Source of the DNA: Spirochaetales bacterium Spiro_09
GTDB taxonomy: Bacteria; Spirochaetota; Spirochaetia; Treponematales; Treponemataceae
Direction: 5' to 3'
Assembly: GCA_001604385.1 (NCBI GenBank)
Contig: LVBK01000018.1
Location: 124,001-188,000, forward strand
DNA: 64,000 nt
Made by a program: the position numbers and the translations under genes. This document shows positions 1 to 9,008 of this stretch, piece by piece. Below the pieces are notes generated by a model, which was not told the origin of the DNA, ran no database searches, and saw nothing but the letters and a program-made list of their open reading frames with translations. The number at the start of each line of letters is the position of its first letter. Position 1 is the stretch's first letter.

Positions 1-33
1 GGGAAGATCGTTTGAACATCTCATGACTACTTT

Positions 34-53
34 TCAACAATATTGATAGCAGT
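34..53 (+). repeat. One end of a dispersed 20-base repeat
   Basis: The 20 bases TCAACAATATTGATAGCAGT are identical to the right end of the inverted-repeat element upstream of pyrF (3467-3486). They also match the inverse of that element's left end. Only this end lies in the window; a partner end, if any, is before position 1. It sits just downstream of the nitroreductase stop codon, so copies of the repeat flank the pyrF-K-D-nitroreductase block. Confidence 0.75.
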
Positions 54-67
54 CTATTCAGGCATCC

Positions 68-589
68 TTAAAAACATCCCCGAACCACAATCTCGGCCAG
101 GCTTTTACGCTCCGTCACATGTCGGTCGCGGGGCTTTCTCTCCCCGTTCGCATAGCCGATTACCAGAATGTTGACAGGGATCAAGTGGCCCGGGATATTA
201 AACTCGGCGCGCAGACGGACAGCGTCGAAGTAGCATATCCAGCAGGAAGAAAGACCGAGCGATTCAGCTTCCAGCAAAATATGAGTGGTTGCGATGGTAG
301 TGTCGATATCGAGAGAATCCTTGCCGTCATGGGGTCTAACCCAGCATTCGCCTGCATTGCCCAGAATGACAATGGCAAGGGGCGCTCCAAACGTTTTCGA
401 TGCAGTTCCCAGGCGCGCGAGGTCCGATTCTGTGTCAATCACCAGAAATTTCCAGGGCTGAAGATTTCTTGCCGAAGGGGCGACACGGCCGGCTTCCAGA
501 AGACGGTTAAGCATGTCAGCAGGCACAGCATCCGGCTTGAAGGAACGAACAGAGCAACGGCTTTTTGCCATATCAAGAAAATCGTTCAT
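68..589 (-). CDS. Nitroreductase family protein
   Basis: This is a 173-residue FMN-dependent nitroreductase-fold protein. The N-terminal pattern SRCSVRSFKPDAVP followed by APSARNLQPWKF is the FMN-binding and dimer start typical of the NfsA/NfnB-like family. The middle part, with an IATTHILLEAESLGL helix, also fits. The ATG start at 589 overlaps the pyrD stop by four bases and follows a GAGGGGG ribosome site; an upstream in-frame GTG is less likely. It is the last gene of the pyrF-pyrK-pyrD operon. Family members reduce nitroaromatics, quinones or flavins with NAD(P)H; the substrate here is unknown. The tie to pyrimidine synthesis is only by position. Confidence 0.88.
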   Translation of the reverse strand: MNDFLDMAKSRCSVRSFKPDAVPADMLNRLLEAGRVAPSARNLQPWKFLVIDTESDLARLGTASKTFGAPLAIVILGNAGECWVRPHDGKDSLDIDTTIATTHILLEAESLGLSSCWICYFDAVRLRAEFNIPGHLIPVNILVIGYANGERKPRDRHVTERKSLAEIVVRGCF

Positions 590-1527
590 AAAGCGCACCC
601 CCTCATGGCATTGATGGAAGGATAGCCTTTCCGGCTCATAAAAGCGGACAGGCCAGTGATGATGGATTCCATTGCGGATGGATCAGCGAAGGTTGCGGTT
701 CCCACCTGGATGGCGCTTGCACCAGTCATGATAAACTCGACTGCGTCCTGCCAGGTTGCGATACCACCAAGCCCGATGACCGGTATGCGACCGCCGGGAG
801 CACAGTCAGCGACGCCAAGCACGATGTCTCGAAGCATGCGCAGAGCAATCGGCTTGATGGCAGGACCCGCAAGCCCGGCAGTAATGTTGTCGAAGACCGG
901 CCTGCCCTTTTCAATGTCAACCGCAAAGGACTGAAATGTATTTACCAGACTGATCGCATCACAGCCCGCGTCAACCACCGATTTGGCGACATCAACGAGC
1001 TGCGGGGCATTCGGGGAAAGTTTGACTACGAGGCATTTGGAGGTAACCTTCCGAACAGCCGCAGTAATGCTCCCGGCCGCTCCACATTCGAGACCCCAGG
1101 CCATTCCCCCTGCCTTGACATTCGGACAGGAAATATTCAGTTCGATGACGGGAACCTCCGTCGCATCAAGAAGACGGGCTCCCTCGACATAGGATTCCAT
1201 GGTAGAGCCGGAGAGGTTTGCAAGCACCACAGGACCGAGTGCAAGCATGGTTTTCAATTCATGCTCTATAAAATGGGGAATGCCGGGATTTTCAAGACCA
1301 ATGGAATTGATAAGGCCCGAAGGGGTTTCATGCAGTCGAATACCCGTATTGCCAGCCTTGGGCTCAAGGGTAAGGCCCTTGGAACAAACGCCTCCCAGTT
1401 TTGACACATCCATGAGGCGGCCGTATTCGGTTCCGTACCCGAAGGTTCCCGACGCAGCGATAACCGGATTCGCGTACCGCACGCCAGCAAGGACGACAGA
1501 AAGATCTAAAGGGTTCGCGGGATTCAA
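586..1527 (-). CDS. pyrD: Dihydroorotate dehydrogenase 1B, catalytic subunit
   Basis: This 313-residue FMN enzyme oxidises dihydroorotate to orotate in pyrimidine synthesis. It carries the class 1 features ASGTFGYGTEYG, NSIGLENPG and ELNISCPNVKAGG, where the catalytic cysteine follows NIS, then VVKLSPN and GLGGIATWQDAVEF. The adjacent PyrK electron-transfer subunit marks it as NAD-linked class 1B. The best start is a TTG at 1527: it overlaps the pyrK stop (TTGA), lies behind a GGAGG site, and gives the usual family length of about 305-315 residues. A longer reading frame to 1614 would run inside pyrK and adds nothing conserved. Confidence 0.95.
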   Translation of the reverse strand: MNPANPLDLSVVLAGVRYANPVIAASGTFGYGTEYGRLMDVSKLGGVCSKGLTLEPKAGNTGIRLHETPSGLINSIGLENPGIPHFIEHELKTMLALGPVVLANLSGSTMESYVEGARLLDATEVPVIELNISCPNVKAGGMAWGLECGAAGSITAAVRKVTSKCLVVKLSPNAPQLVDVAKSVVDAGCDAISLVNTFQSFAVDIEKGRPVFDNITAGLAGPAIKPIALRMLRDIVLGVADCAPGGRIPVIGLGGIATWQDAVEFIMTGASAIQVGTATFADPSAMESIITGLSAFMSRKGYPSINAMRGCAL

Positions 1528-2351
1528 AAGAGGACCTCCGAAGCAAGAAAGACCGGGCCGTCGACACAGCAACGACGGTTTCCGGCGGTTGTCCGGATGG
1601 TACAGCCAAGACATGCGCCGGCTCCGCAGGCCATGCGTTGTTCAAGGCTTATCCAGGCGGTCGGCCCATTCAAACAGGCGCTACGCAGCCAGACAAGCAT
1701 GGCGGTCGGGCCGCAGGCATAGACGAGATCATAGGCTGAAGGCTGAAAAACCGCGCTCGCCATACCCTTGACGCCTGCGGAGCCGTCTTCGGTAGTAACA
1801 TGCAGTTGTCGAGCTCGTTCGGCGAGTCCGTCAAGACCGTAGGGCGTCGATCGGAAAGACGCAAAAAAGTCGAAACTCTTTTCAGGCAGGGTCAGGGCAA
1901 AACCGGCGACCGGCGCGATACCGATACCACCGCCAACGAGAGCTACCCTGAGTGCGTGATCGGTACCCTCGGCGGGGGTATCCGGGCCAAAGGGCGGCAA
2001 ACCTTCACGCGCAAGCTCCGCGGGCGACAGGAACCGGTTGCCGATCGGGCCGACCAGGTCCAGGCTGTCTCCCGCGCGCAAGGCACACAGTTCGGCAGTA
2101 CCCGCTCCTTTTTTCAGTATCAAAAAGGTCAGTGAATCGGACTGGGAGGTATAGACGCTGATGGGACGGCCCAACAGGACACCGGAAGGACGGGCACGCA
2201 GCATAAAAAACTGTCCCGGCACCGGATCGGCAATGGGACCGGTTAGGGATTCCTTTGCGGTGACCAGGCGGTACACGGACGGTGCAATTTCGGCGTTTTC
2301 ACGCACACGGACGGTGCCGTATGATCGAGGATAGGGGTCGTGAGCGCACAT
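1524..2351 (-). CDS. pyrK: Dihydroorotate dehydrogenase electron transfer subunit
   Basis: This 275-residue FAD and [2Fe-2S] protein passes electrons from PyrD1B to NAD. A ferredoxin-reductase-like FAD domain (GQFFMLRARPSGVLLGRPISVY) is followed by an NAD domain (ALVGGGIGIAPV). The C-terminal cysteine cluster CGAGACLGC ... CCVDGPVF binds the iron-sulfur centre. The ATG follows the pyrF stop codon directly (TGAATG), so translation is probably coupled. The family is usually about 250-270 residues, so the length is normal. Confidence 0.95.
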   Translation of the reverse strand: MCAHDPYPRSYGTVRVRENAEIAPSVYRLVTAKESLTGPIADPVPGQFFMLRARPSGVLLGRPISVYTSQSDSLTFLILKKGAGTAELCALRAGDSLDLVGPIGNRFLSPAELAREGLPPFGPDTPAEGTDHALRVALVGGGIGIAPVAGFALTLPEKSFDFFASFRSTPYGLDGLAERARQLHVTTEDGSAGVKGMASAVFQPSAYDLVYACGPTAMLVWLRSACLNGPTAWISLEQRMACGAGACLGCTIRTTAGNRRCCVDGPVFLASEVLF

Positions 2352-3293
2352 TCAGGATTCCGCTCCCAACTGTTTGACGGCTGATAGAAGTTCGGCCTTC
2401 GAGGCAAAGGCGGCTCGTCCGGCCGATTCCGCTATATCGGTAAGAGTCAGGGACTGGGATGCACGCTTGATTTCGAGCAAGGGATCCTTTTTCCAGGCGG
2501 TCAAGATACCGCGCGACGAGTTGACCGTACCACCCGCGCGATCAAGCAGGGTTGCCGCAATACGTGCTGCTCCACCCTGGGCGCCATAGCCGGGTATCAG
2601 GAAAAAGAGGCCGGGGTACCGGTCACGGAGCGCACGGGCATCCGCCTCTTCGGTACAGCCGACCACTACGCCAAAGGGCGCGCAGTCGGCATTCCCGAAT
2701 CGGGAGGACAGGGAAAGAAGACCCGCTCCCACCGCGTCAAGGACCCGGGGAGGGGTGCCGGACGGAGAGACACCGCAAGCGAGCTCAAGCCATTCAATAT
2801 CCTTCATCCCGGGATTGGAGGTACGAAGGAGCACAAACGCGCCCTTGCCGGAAGAGTCAACATATTCGAGAAAGGGTTCGAGGGTATCAAAGCCCATGTA
2901 GGGATTAAGGGTAATAATATCAGCTTCAAAGTCTCCGGAGAAATGCGCACGGGCATAGGCCTTTGCGGTGTCGGCAATGTCACCGCGCTTTATGTCGGCA
3001 ATGACCGGGATTTTTGCCTGACGGACCAGCGCGAGGGTCCGGGCATATACGGAAAGGCCCTCAAGTCCGAGGGCCTCGTAGTAGGCAATCTGCACCTTGA
3101 AACAGGCCGCCGAGGAGGCAGTTGCCGAAACAAGAGCTTCATTGTAGGCAAGTACCGCCTGTGCCGGAGAGCCATACATTCTGAGCACCTCGGGCGGCAT
3201 ATAGGTGGGATCAGTATCAAGACCGACACATAAGGGTCCCTTTTCGGAACAGGCCGCCTGCAGACGGAGCATTTCATACCGGTATGTATTCAT
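2352..3293 (-). CDS. pyrF: Orotidine 5'-phosphate decarboxylase (long type)
   Basis: This 313-residue enzyme decarboxylates OMP to UMP. The catalytic motif DIKRGDIADTAKAYA and the phosphate-binding PGYGAQGG segment are present. The C-terminal half has the longer layout of the type 2 bacterial PyrF subfamily, as opposed to the 230-residue E. coli type. It is the first gene of the pyrF-pyrK-pyrD-nitroreductase operon. No Shine-Dalgarno sequence precedes the ATG. A TACACT -10 box ends seven bases before it, so the message may be leaderless. Confidence 0.95.
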   Translation of the reverse strand: MNTYRYEMLRLQAACSEKGPLCVGLDTDPTYMPPEVLRMYGSPAQAVLAYNEALVSATASSAACFKVQIAYYEALGLEGLSVYARTLALVRQAKIPVIADIKRGDIADTAKAYARAHFSGDFEADIITLNPYMGFDTLEPFLEYVDSSGKGAFVLLRTSNPGMKDIEWLELACGVSPSGTPPRVLDAVGAGLLSLSSRFGNADCAPFGVVVGCTEEADARALRDRYPGLFFLIPGYGAQGGAARIAATLLDRAGGTVNSSRGILTAWKKDPLLEIKRASQSLTLTDIAESAGRAAFASKAELLSAVKQLGAES

Positions 3294-3300
3294 GGGCGCA

Positions 3301-3329
3301 AGTGTAGCAAAAAAAAAGTAGTCGGTAAA
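3301..3329 (-). promoter_or_regulatory. Candidate promoter of the pyrF operon
   Basis: Read on the minus strand, TTTACC (3324-3329), a 17-base T-rich spacer and TACACT (3301-3306) make a moderate sigma-70 type promoter. The -10 box ends seven bases before the pyrF ATG, so transcription would start at or next to the start codon. Confidence 0.45.
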
Positions 3330-3350
3330 CGGTGAAAGCAGATCGTCAGG

Positions 3351-3499
3351 ATAACTTTACATACTGCTATCAATATTGTTGATACTCAACAATGAGACAG
3401 AAAACAAGGTTATTCGTGACAAGTCAATATACGGAGACATGAGCATTCGAAACGCGCAACGAGATTTCAACAATATTGATAGCAGTAAAATAACTTTAC
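3351..3499. repeat. MITE-like inverted-repeat element with direct-repeat flanks
   Basis: Two perfect 20-base terminal inverted repeats (ACTGCTATCAATATTGTTGA at 3363-3382, its complement at 3467-3486) enclose about 84 bases with no reading frame. The 10-base direct repeats ATAACTTTAC at 3351-3360 and 3490-3499 lie just outside, separated by two and three bases, and look like a target-site duplication. The layout is that of a miniature non-autonomous transposable element of about 124 bases. No transposase is present in the window. It lies between the pyrF operon and the upstream envelope operon. Confidence 0.6.
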
Positions 3500-3524
3500 T
3501 CTCTCCTATTCGCTCACGTGCAAG

Positions 3525-4697
3525 CTAGAAACGGTATCTGAGGCCCAGGCTGATCAGTGCTGCGGTTGCCTGCGAAGACGTCAGACCAGACTGTTCCGGG
3601 CCAAAAATCCCTGCCGGCCCCGAGGCATAGACAGACTTGTCGATAAATGCGGTCATACGGGCAAGAAGAGTACACCCCTGAAAAAGGTCGTGAGAAAGGT
3701 CGAATACCGGCAGAAATGACGCGTCCCCGAGGGAAACAGCCCCGCCGGCTGAAATGCGCGTATAATCATTGAACTGCCAGGCAAGCAGTCCATATGCGTA
3801 ATGAAGAGTATCCAGATCGGGAACCAGATCGGGAATGAATGCAGAAAGGCTACCGGAACCCGTATAGATATACTGGGCCAAGAGGTACAACTTGCCGTCA
3901 ACGAGGGAGTAATCTGCCCCGATGGCGGCAAAAAGATTGTCCTGCACGGGGAAGAAATCGGGCAACGGAGAGGAACTTGAAGCGGGATCGGTCAGAAGGA
4001 CATCCACCATTACAGAGGCTACAAGATCTGCTTTCAGTGAAAAACCAAGACGGTGAATTGACGAATTGCCCGCGCTTCGGGGTGGATCGAGGGAATACAG
4101 GGCTTGCAGGCTCAGCTTTCTGCCGTGCCAATCCGCCGACAGTCCGGCATTCGGCCGTTTTTCAATGGTACCGGCGGGAAGGCCGGCACGGAGGGACAGA
4201 TCCTCGCGGTCGACAAACCAGACACGAAATCGGGTCGTTGATGAAGGATAGGCTGACACAAGAACTCCCAGAACGCCCCGCGACCGTGCGTCGGGAAAGA
4301 GCGGGTTCGGCAGGGAAAGGTAGTCGGTCGGCACGAATCCGGTCCCGAATCCAAAAGACAGACGCATGAGCCCAAGGGTTGTGTCCGCTTTTTCACCGCG
4401 AACAGACAGCTCAAGACGCTCAAGCTCGCCGCTTGTTGCGAGACCGGTATCCGAACCCGATGAAGCGAGCAGGTTTACCGCACCGTTCAGCCTGATGGCG
4501 CTTCCCGTTCGCACAGAAAAGCGGATGTTCGCATACTCTTCCAGCGCGTAGGACCACATTCCGGACGGGGACACGGAGGCGCTCATTTTCCCGTCGAGGA
4601 CACCGGAAAATACCGGTTGGGCCGCGGCGGGAATGAAGGAAAGCAGGCACAGAAAACGGGCAAGGGCCGCACGCCGTGCCGCTGGTCTATTTTTCAT
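3525..4697 (-). CDS. Outer-membrane beta-barrel protein, unknown family
   Basis: This 390-residue protein has a signal peptide (basic start MKNRPAARRAALARF, then a hydrophobic stretch ending near AAAQ). Alternating polar/hydrophobic strands rich in G, S, T and Y follow, and the terminal residues are LGLRYRF. A terminal phenylalanine after an amphipathic strand is typical of barrels assembled by BamA. The ATG at 4697 has a GGGAG site six bases upstream; an ATG six bases earlier is too close to it. It is the last gene of the GntR-SPFH-ABC-LolA-like operon, 19 bases after the LolA-like gene. It could be the outer-membrane end of that system. I do not recognise a named family. Confidence 0.75.
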   Translation of the reverse strand: MKNRPAARRAALARFLCLLSFIPAAAQPVFSGVLDGKMSASVSPSGMWSYALEEYANIRFSVRTGSAIRLNGAVNLLASSGSDTGLATSGELERLELSVRGEKADTTLGLMRLSFGFGTGFVPTDYLSLPNPLFPDARSRGVLGVLVSAYPSSTTRFRVWFVDREDLSLRAGLPAGTIEKRPNAGLSADWHGRKLSLQALYSLDPPRSAGNSSIHRLGFSLKADLVASVMVDVLLTDPASSSSPLPDFFPVQDNLFAAIGADYSLVDGKLYLLAQYIYTGSGSLSAFIPDLVPDLDTLHYAYGLLAWQFNDYTRISAGGAVSLGDASFLPVFDLSHDLFQGCTLLARMTAFIDKSVYASGPAGIFGPEQSGLTSSQATAALISLGLRYRF

Positions 4698-4716
4698 GGT
4701 CATCTCCCGAAAGAGC

Positions 4717-5454
4717 TCAGCGCTCAAGATTTCGCATACTGAATACTGAATCCGGAATACGCGCGTCAAGGTCAATGTCGGTCATGCGGAATACGGTGCG
4801 GCTGTTTTTCCGCAACAAGTCCCGCATTTCGCTTTCAACCGGAAAATATCTGGTGCCGATCAGCTTCGACTCAATAAGGTGGTATTCTTTCAGCCGCGCT
4901 CCGGAAAGGGCAAAGAGTTCCATCCGGACAAGCTCTCCCGTTTCCTTCGATACGTAGAGCCGTCGCGACGGATAGCTTTCCGTTTTGCGCAGAGCCTGCA
5001 ATTCGAGTACCCAGACCGGGCGGCTATCCAGCTCTTCTTCCCCCGCAATTTCCGCCCGGTATCGTTTCGACAGAGTATCGTTTTCGATGGTATCCTCATA
5101 GCTCAGGTCGGACCCCATCATCGACTCTTTCAGCAAATGTCCCGAGATTAGCATAACCTGTTCGGTGTCCGGCGAGTACACGTAGAGCCGGCCCTCCGTT
5201 CGCAGATATTTGGTGCCGCGGTCTTCCGGGTTGGTGAACTCGATAAAGCTTTCGGCGTTTCCCCGGGCCCAGGCCTTCATGGTTTTAACATACCGTCGAC
5301 CCTGGTATTCAATGAGCATTTCGCCCGTATACGTTATGGACGAATACACTTCGTTTGCGTCAACGCGCGCGAGAATCTCAGAAGCGCTCTGGCTAACCGC
5401 CGGAAAGCCAGCACACACCATACACACCATGCATATCACCATAAACCGTTTCAT
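4717..5454 (-). CDS. LolA-like outer-membrane lipoprotein-sorting protein
   Basis: This 245-residue exported protein begins with a signal peptide (MKRFMVICMVCMVCAGFPAVS). The body resembles the LolA-like family related to periplasmic lipoprotein carriers: YTGEMLIEYQGRRYVKTMKAWARG, then FTNPEDRGTKYLR, LYVYSPDTEQVMLISG and LLKESMMGSDLSYED. The last motif, with GSDLSYED, is characteristic of proteins paired with FtsX or RND transporters. Likely role: carrying a lipid or lipoprotein across the periplasm from the ABC permeases encoded just upstream. A GGAGG site stands seven bases before the ATG. True LolA is usually about 200 residues, so this is a paralogue type; its cargo is unknown. Confidence 0.82.
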   Translation of the reverse strand: MKRFMVICMVCMVCAGFPAVSQSASEILARVDANEVYSSITYTGEMLIEYQGRRYVKTMKAWARGNAESFIEFTNPEDRGTKYLRTEGRLYVYSPDTEQVMLISGHLLKESMMGSDLSYEDTIENDTLSKRYRAEIAGEEELDSRPVWVLELQALRKTESYPSRRLYVSKETGELVRMELFALSGARLKEYHLIESKLIGTRYFPVESEMRDLLRKNSRTVFRMTDIDLDARIPDSVFSMRNLER

Positions 5455-5481
5455 TAAAAAACCTCCTTGCCCGGCAGTCTG

Positions 5482-6726
5482 TCAGCGGCGCAAAGCCTCG
5501 ACCGGCTCGACAAAAGCACTCTTGAGCGACGGGAAAAGGGTACATACCGCCGACACAACCAGACCGAAAAGAAATCCTGACAATATCGACAGCCAGGAAA
5601 AATCAAGATAGAGCGTACCCGACATGGGCAATTCTTTCATGCCTCCGCCGGAAAACGCGTTGAAATCTATCGGAAAGAGGGATAACGCGAAAGTAGAGAC
5701 GCCGCCAACGAGGGCACCGGCAGCCGCTCCCAACAGGCTCAAAAAAACCGCTTCCAGAAAGAATACCCCGACTATTTCACGCCGGTTCATTCCCAGTGCG
5801 CCCATCATGCCGATTTCCTTGATACGCTCATGAATGACCATCAACATGGTATTGACTATCAAAAAACTGGCGACAATCTGGAATACCGCAAAAATAAGGG
5901 CATACAAACCCGCCATCGAATTAAGCATGGCAACCCAATAGTTCTCCTTCCACTCGCGTACTACCGCGTCATCATCGAGCAGGGCCTCGTATTCCCGGCG
6001 GATACGGCCGGAATCCCTGAAGGAATCCGCGTACAGAACCATTTTTTGGGTGCCCTCACCCAGACCAAGAATACGCTGTAACCGGTCGAAGGGAACGACT
6101 ATAACGCTTTCGTCATAGAGCTGGTAATCAAAGGAAAAGATGCCGGTGACCTCCGGGCTCCAGTATTTATCCGAAAATTGCGAGGAAACCACTTTAAGAG
6201 GTATTCGGTCTCCCACGCGCAGTCCTGCTTTTTTCGCAAGACGTTCGCCGATCATGCACTCATTTGTACCGACTTCCGGAGCGCGACCTTCAATGATGCC
6301 GTCGGAACGCTTCGTCAGGTTAAAGTTGTTCAGTCTGGTTTCCCGTTCCCACTCAAGTCCCCACAGAAGGGCATGTTTGACTGTCGAGTCGAACAGCGTG
6401 GCGAAGACGGTAATGCGCGGCAGGGCTTCGCGCACTCCCGTAATCGACCGGGCCTTTTCCGCAAGTTCGGCAACCGGCGCTCCGTCAGCCAGGGGGTACC
6501 AGGCTGGCCAGTACTCCCGGTCAGCCTCGAAGCGGGCTGAAACTGCCGAAACATGACCGGTATCGAAAATGCGCACAATATCCTCGATACCCCGATACAT
6601 CCCGTCAATCATGGACTGCATGAATATGTTGAAGAACACCGCAATGGCGACGGCGACAATGCAAAGTACGGTTCTCCGCCGGTTACGCCAGATGTTTCTC
6701 CAGGCAATCGTAATCATTTGATTCAT
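5482..6726 (-). CDS. FtsX/MacB-type ABC transporter permease
   Basis: This 414-residue inner-membrane protein has one N-terminal membrane segment (WRNIWRNRRRTVLCIVAVAIAVFFNIFMQ), a periplasmic domain of about 220 residues, and three C-terminal segments beginning near IFAVFQIVASFLIVNTMLMV. The cytoplasmic motif HERIKEIGMMGALGMNRREIVGVF is the FtsX coupling-helix signature shared by LolC/LolE and MacB. AGGAG precedes the ATG. It follows a larger permease by nine bases and is presumably its heterodimer partner, powered by the ATPase at 8325-9008. The transported molecule is unknown. Confidence 0.9.
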   Translation of the reverse strand: MNQMITIAWRNIWRNRRRTVLCIVAVAIAVFFNIFMQSMIDGMYRGIEDIVRIFDTGHVSAVSARFEADREYWPAWYPLADGAPVAELAEKARSITGVREALPRITVFATLFDSTVKHALLWGLEWERETRLNNFNLTKRSDGIIEGRAPEVGTNECMIGERLAKKAGLRVGDRIPLKVVSSQFSDKYWSPEVTGIFSFDYQLYDESVIVVPFDRLQRILGLGEGTQKMVLYADSFRDSGRIRREYEALLDDDAVVREWKENYWVAMLNSMAGLYALIFAVFQIVASFLIVNTMLMVIHERIKEIGMMGALGMNRREIVGVFFLEAVFLSLLGAAAGALVGGVSTFALSLFPIDFNAFSGGGMKELPMSGTLYLDFSWLSILSGFLFGLVVSAVCTLFPSLKSAFVEPVEALRR

Positions 6727-6735
6727 CTCGAGCTC

Positions 6736-8328
6736 CTATTCAAAACGGAGGCTGTCAGTCACCGGCATCTTCAGCGCATGCACGGTCGGCATGACTGCCA
6801 TCAGGGCGGAGGTCACCGTCGCAAGCACGAAGGTTCCGATCATCGAGGGGATATTCCAGGCAGACCGGAAGTAGGACGCAACACGATAACCGATATTTCC
6901 GTTCATCACCTCGGTCATCGCGGAAAAATCTATCCCGTAGCGCACCATGGGAATATTGATCAGAGTCCCGATGACAAGGCCTGCTGTACTTCCGATGAAA
7001 CCAACTATGGCGGCTTCAGTGGTATAGGAAAGAACCAGCTGCCCGTCCGTCATGCCAAGCGCGCGCAGCATGCCAATTTCCTTCGTCCGCTCAAGAATCG
7101 ACATGAGCATCGTGTTTGCGATCCCGATAAAGCTGAGCAAGAACAGGAAGAAGGCCATGATACGGGTACTGACATTATCGCCCCGGGCAGCCGCAATATA
7201 ATCGGCAACATAGTCCTCCCAGTAATACACTCCAAGGGTGCCGTCATCCACTGCGGCGGCAAGAGAGGCTGCCTCGCCATCGGCGGCGGAATCGCGCAAG
7301 GCAGCCAACAAGCGGGAGCGAATGACCGCACTCTGCTCGTCATGACCGGGAAGAACCGTGTCCTTTGCGGAAGCCGAACGCACAATCAGCTCGGTGACCC
7401 GGCCCTCCAGCATCATGCCTGTTTCATCCTGCAAACTGTCCATCGGCATATAGGCAACATTGCCGTTTGTCTGGGGATTCGGAGAATTGACCACGCCAAC
7501 CACCACCGCGTCGACCAGCTGATTAACGTGTCGAATCGCGCCGGTCTTTTCGTCCCGGATGTCGATCGTCGTCGCGATGCGGACATCCATTCTGCCGGCG
7601 GAGGAGAATATGTCCCACAATCGCTCTTTTTCCGCATCGCTGACGGTAGTTTTCAGGACCAGACGGTTTTCAAGCACCCGATCGGATTCTTTGCGGCTCA
7701 TGAAGGACTTCGGAGACGACGAGCTTCCAAACGGAATATACATACTCCGCAAAAAAACCTCCTCTTCGGCATCGCGGGCGGCTTGCAGCACATCTTCCTC
7801 GAACTCGTCGCGGTCAAGACGCTGGGGAATGCCAACCCGCAGTTTTTCCGCCGCCATGGAACCGACCAGAAGACCGCGCTCCCCAGGACGAAGCGCGCGG
7901 CCCGAGTCTATAAACGAGGTGTACCATAACACACGGTCTTCCCGTACGGGATCCACCGCGTTGATAACCAGCGGCGCGCTGCCGCTTCGCGAATGGAGTG
8001 TGCCGGTGAACACAAAGCGGGGAGCGCTCACATACCCCGCTTTCGCAAGGGCTGCTGCAAGGGTCTCGTGCCCGCCAAAATTCTCGTACATGGGAAGCTC
8101 GTCCTTGTCGGCAAAATATGCCGTGCGCTGAATCTTCGCCGCCCCGATCTCATACATGACAATATTCCGCTGCGAATCAAGGTTCATACCGGTAAGCCAG
8201 GCATCCATAAAAATATACATACTGACGCTCACCGCAACCGCGGTTACCGTAATGATGGTTTTCACCCGATGCCGCCCCAAATTCCTGAAAGCCATCGAGG
8301 CGACAAAAAGGACTTCGCGTACCGTCAT
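6736..8328 (-). CDS. FtsX/MacB-type ABC transporter permease with large periplasmic domain
   Basis: This 530-residue permease has the same plan as its neighbour: an N-terminal membrane helix (FRNLGRHRVKTIITVTAVAVSV), a long extracytoplasmic domain of about 330 residues, and a C-terminal block starting at MAFFLFLLSFIGIANTMLM. The FtsX motif SILERTKEIGMLRALGMTDGQ is clear. The start ATG overlaps the ATPase stop (ATGA), showing translational coupling. The enlarged periplasmic domain, about 110 residues longer than in the partner, may dock the LolA-like carrier. Compared with LolC/E (about 400 residues) it is unusually long. Confidence 0.9.
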   Translation of the reverse strand: MTVREVLFVASMAFRNLGRHRVKTIITVTAVAVSVSMYIFMDAWLTGMNLDSQRNIVMYEIGAAKIQRTAYFADKDELPMYENFGGHETLAAALAKAGYVSAPRFVFTGTLHSRSGSAPLVINAVDPVREDRVLWYTSFIDSGRALRPGERGLLVGSMAAEKLRVGIPQRLDRDEFEEDVLQAARDAEEEVFLRSMYIPFGSSSSPKSFMSRKESDRVLENRLVLKTTVSDAEKERLWDIFSSAGRMDVRIATTIDIRDEKTGAIRHVNQLVDAVVVGVVNSPNPQTNGNVAYMPMDSLQDETGMMLEGRVTELIVRSASAKDTVLPGHDEQSAVIRSRLLAALRDSAADGEAASLAAAVDDGTLGVYYWEDYVADYIAAARGDNVSTRIMAFFLFLLSFIGIANTMLMSILERTKEIGMLRALGMTDGQLVLSYTTEAAIVGFIGSTAGLVIGTLINIPMVRYGIDFSAMTEVMNGNIGYRVASYFRSAWNIPSMIGTFVLATVTSALMAVMPTVHALKMPVTDSLRFE

Positions 8329-9008
8329 CTTCGCTCCTCCTCTTCCACCATTCCATCGCGGAGCCGTATCAGGCGTCGCGCATACTCCATAACAAGGGTA
8401 TCATGGGTGGAAAACACAAAGGTCGTTCCCTCCGTTTTATTGAGCGCAAGCATCAGTTCAAGAATTTCCCGGGCAGTTTTTGAATCCAGGTTTGCTGTCG
8501 GCTCATCCGCAAGGATCAGGGCGGGCTTCTTGACCAATGCGCGCGCAATCGCGACCCGCTGCTGCTGGCCTCCGGACATTTCCTTCGGACGGCGATCCTC
8601 CATCCCTGCAAGACCGACCCGGTCAAGCACCTCAAGGCTTCTCTCCCGTGTCTCGGCCCTCCCCTTGCCCAGAAGCACCAGGGGCATGGACACGTTTTCC
8701 AGGGCGGTAAGCACGGGAATCAGGTTGTATGCCTGAAAAATAAAGCCGATGGTCTCCCGGCGCACCAGCGCAAGGTCCTTGCGTTTCATGGAATGGGTTT
8801 CCCGGCCGCCCAGTGAAATGGCTCCTGCGGTCGGCGTGTCCAGACAACCGACCAAGTGCAAAAAGGTAGACTTACCGCTTCCGGAAGGCCCGGCAACCGC
8901 GGCAAACTCGCCCTTTTCAAAGGAAAGACTTACCCCGCGCAGCGCATTGACGGTCAAACCGTTCAACGCATAATCCTTTACCAAATTTGCGGTCTCTATC
9001 ACGTTCAT
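8325..9008 (-). CDS. ABC transporter ATP-binding protein (LolD/MacB family)
   Basis: This 227-residue ATPase has a complete nucleotide-binding set: Walker A GPSGSGKST (about residues 41-49), a Q-loop in GFIFQAYNLIPVLTALENV, signature SGGQQQR, Walker B LILADEPTANLD and the switch histidine in STHD. The AYNLIPVLTALENV pattern is typical of the LolD/MacB/FtsE group that partners FtsX-type permeases. It overlaps its neighbours by four bases on each side, so the SPFH protein, ATPase and large permease are almost certainly made together. Confidence 0.94.
   Translation of the reverse strand: MNVIETANLVKDYALNGLTVNALRGVSLSFEKGEFAAVAGPSGSGKSTFLHLVGCLDTPTAGAISLGGRETHSMKRKDLALVRRETIGFIFQAYNLIPVLTALENVSMPLVLLGKGRAETRERSLEVLDRVGLAGMEDRRPKEMSGGQQQRVAIARALVKKPALILADEPTANLDSKTAREILELMLALNKTEGTTFVFSTHDTLVMEYARRLIRLRDGMVEEEERR

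Noticed and set aside
6553-7929. A 458-codon open frame on the plus strand opposite the FtsX permeases
   Set aside because: It is antisense to two clearly conserved permease genes, is rich in His, Arg and Gly as expected from a mirrored frame, and has no ribosome site or recognisable motif.
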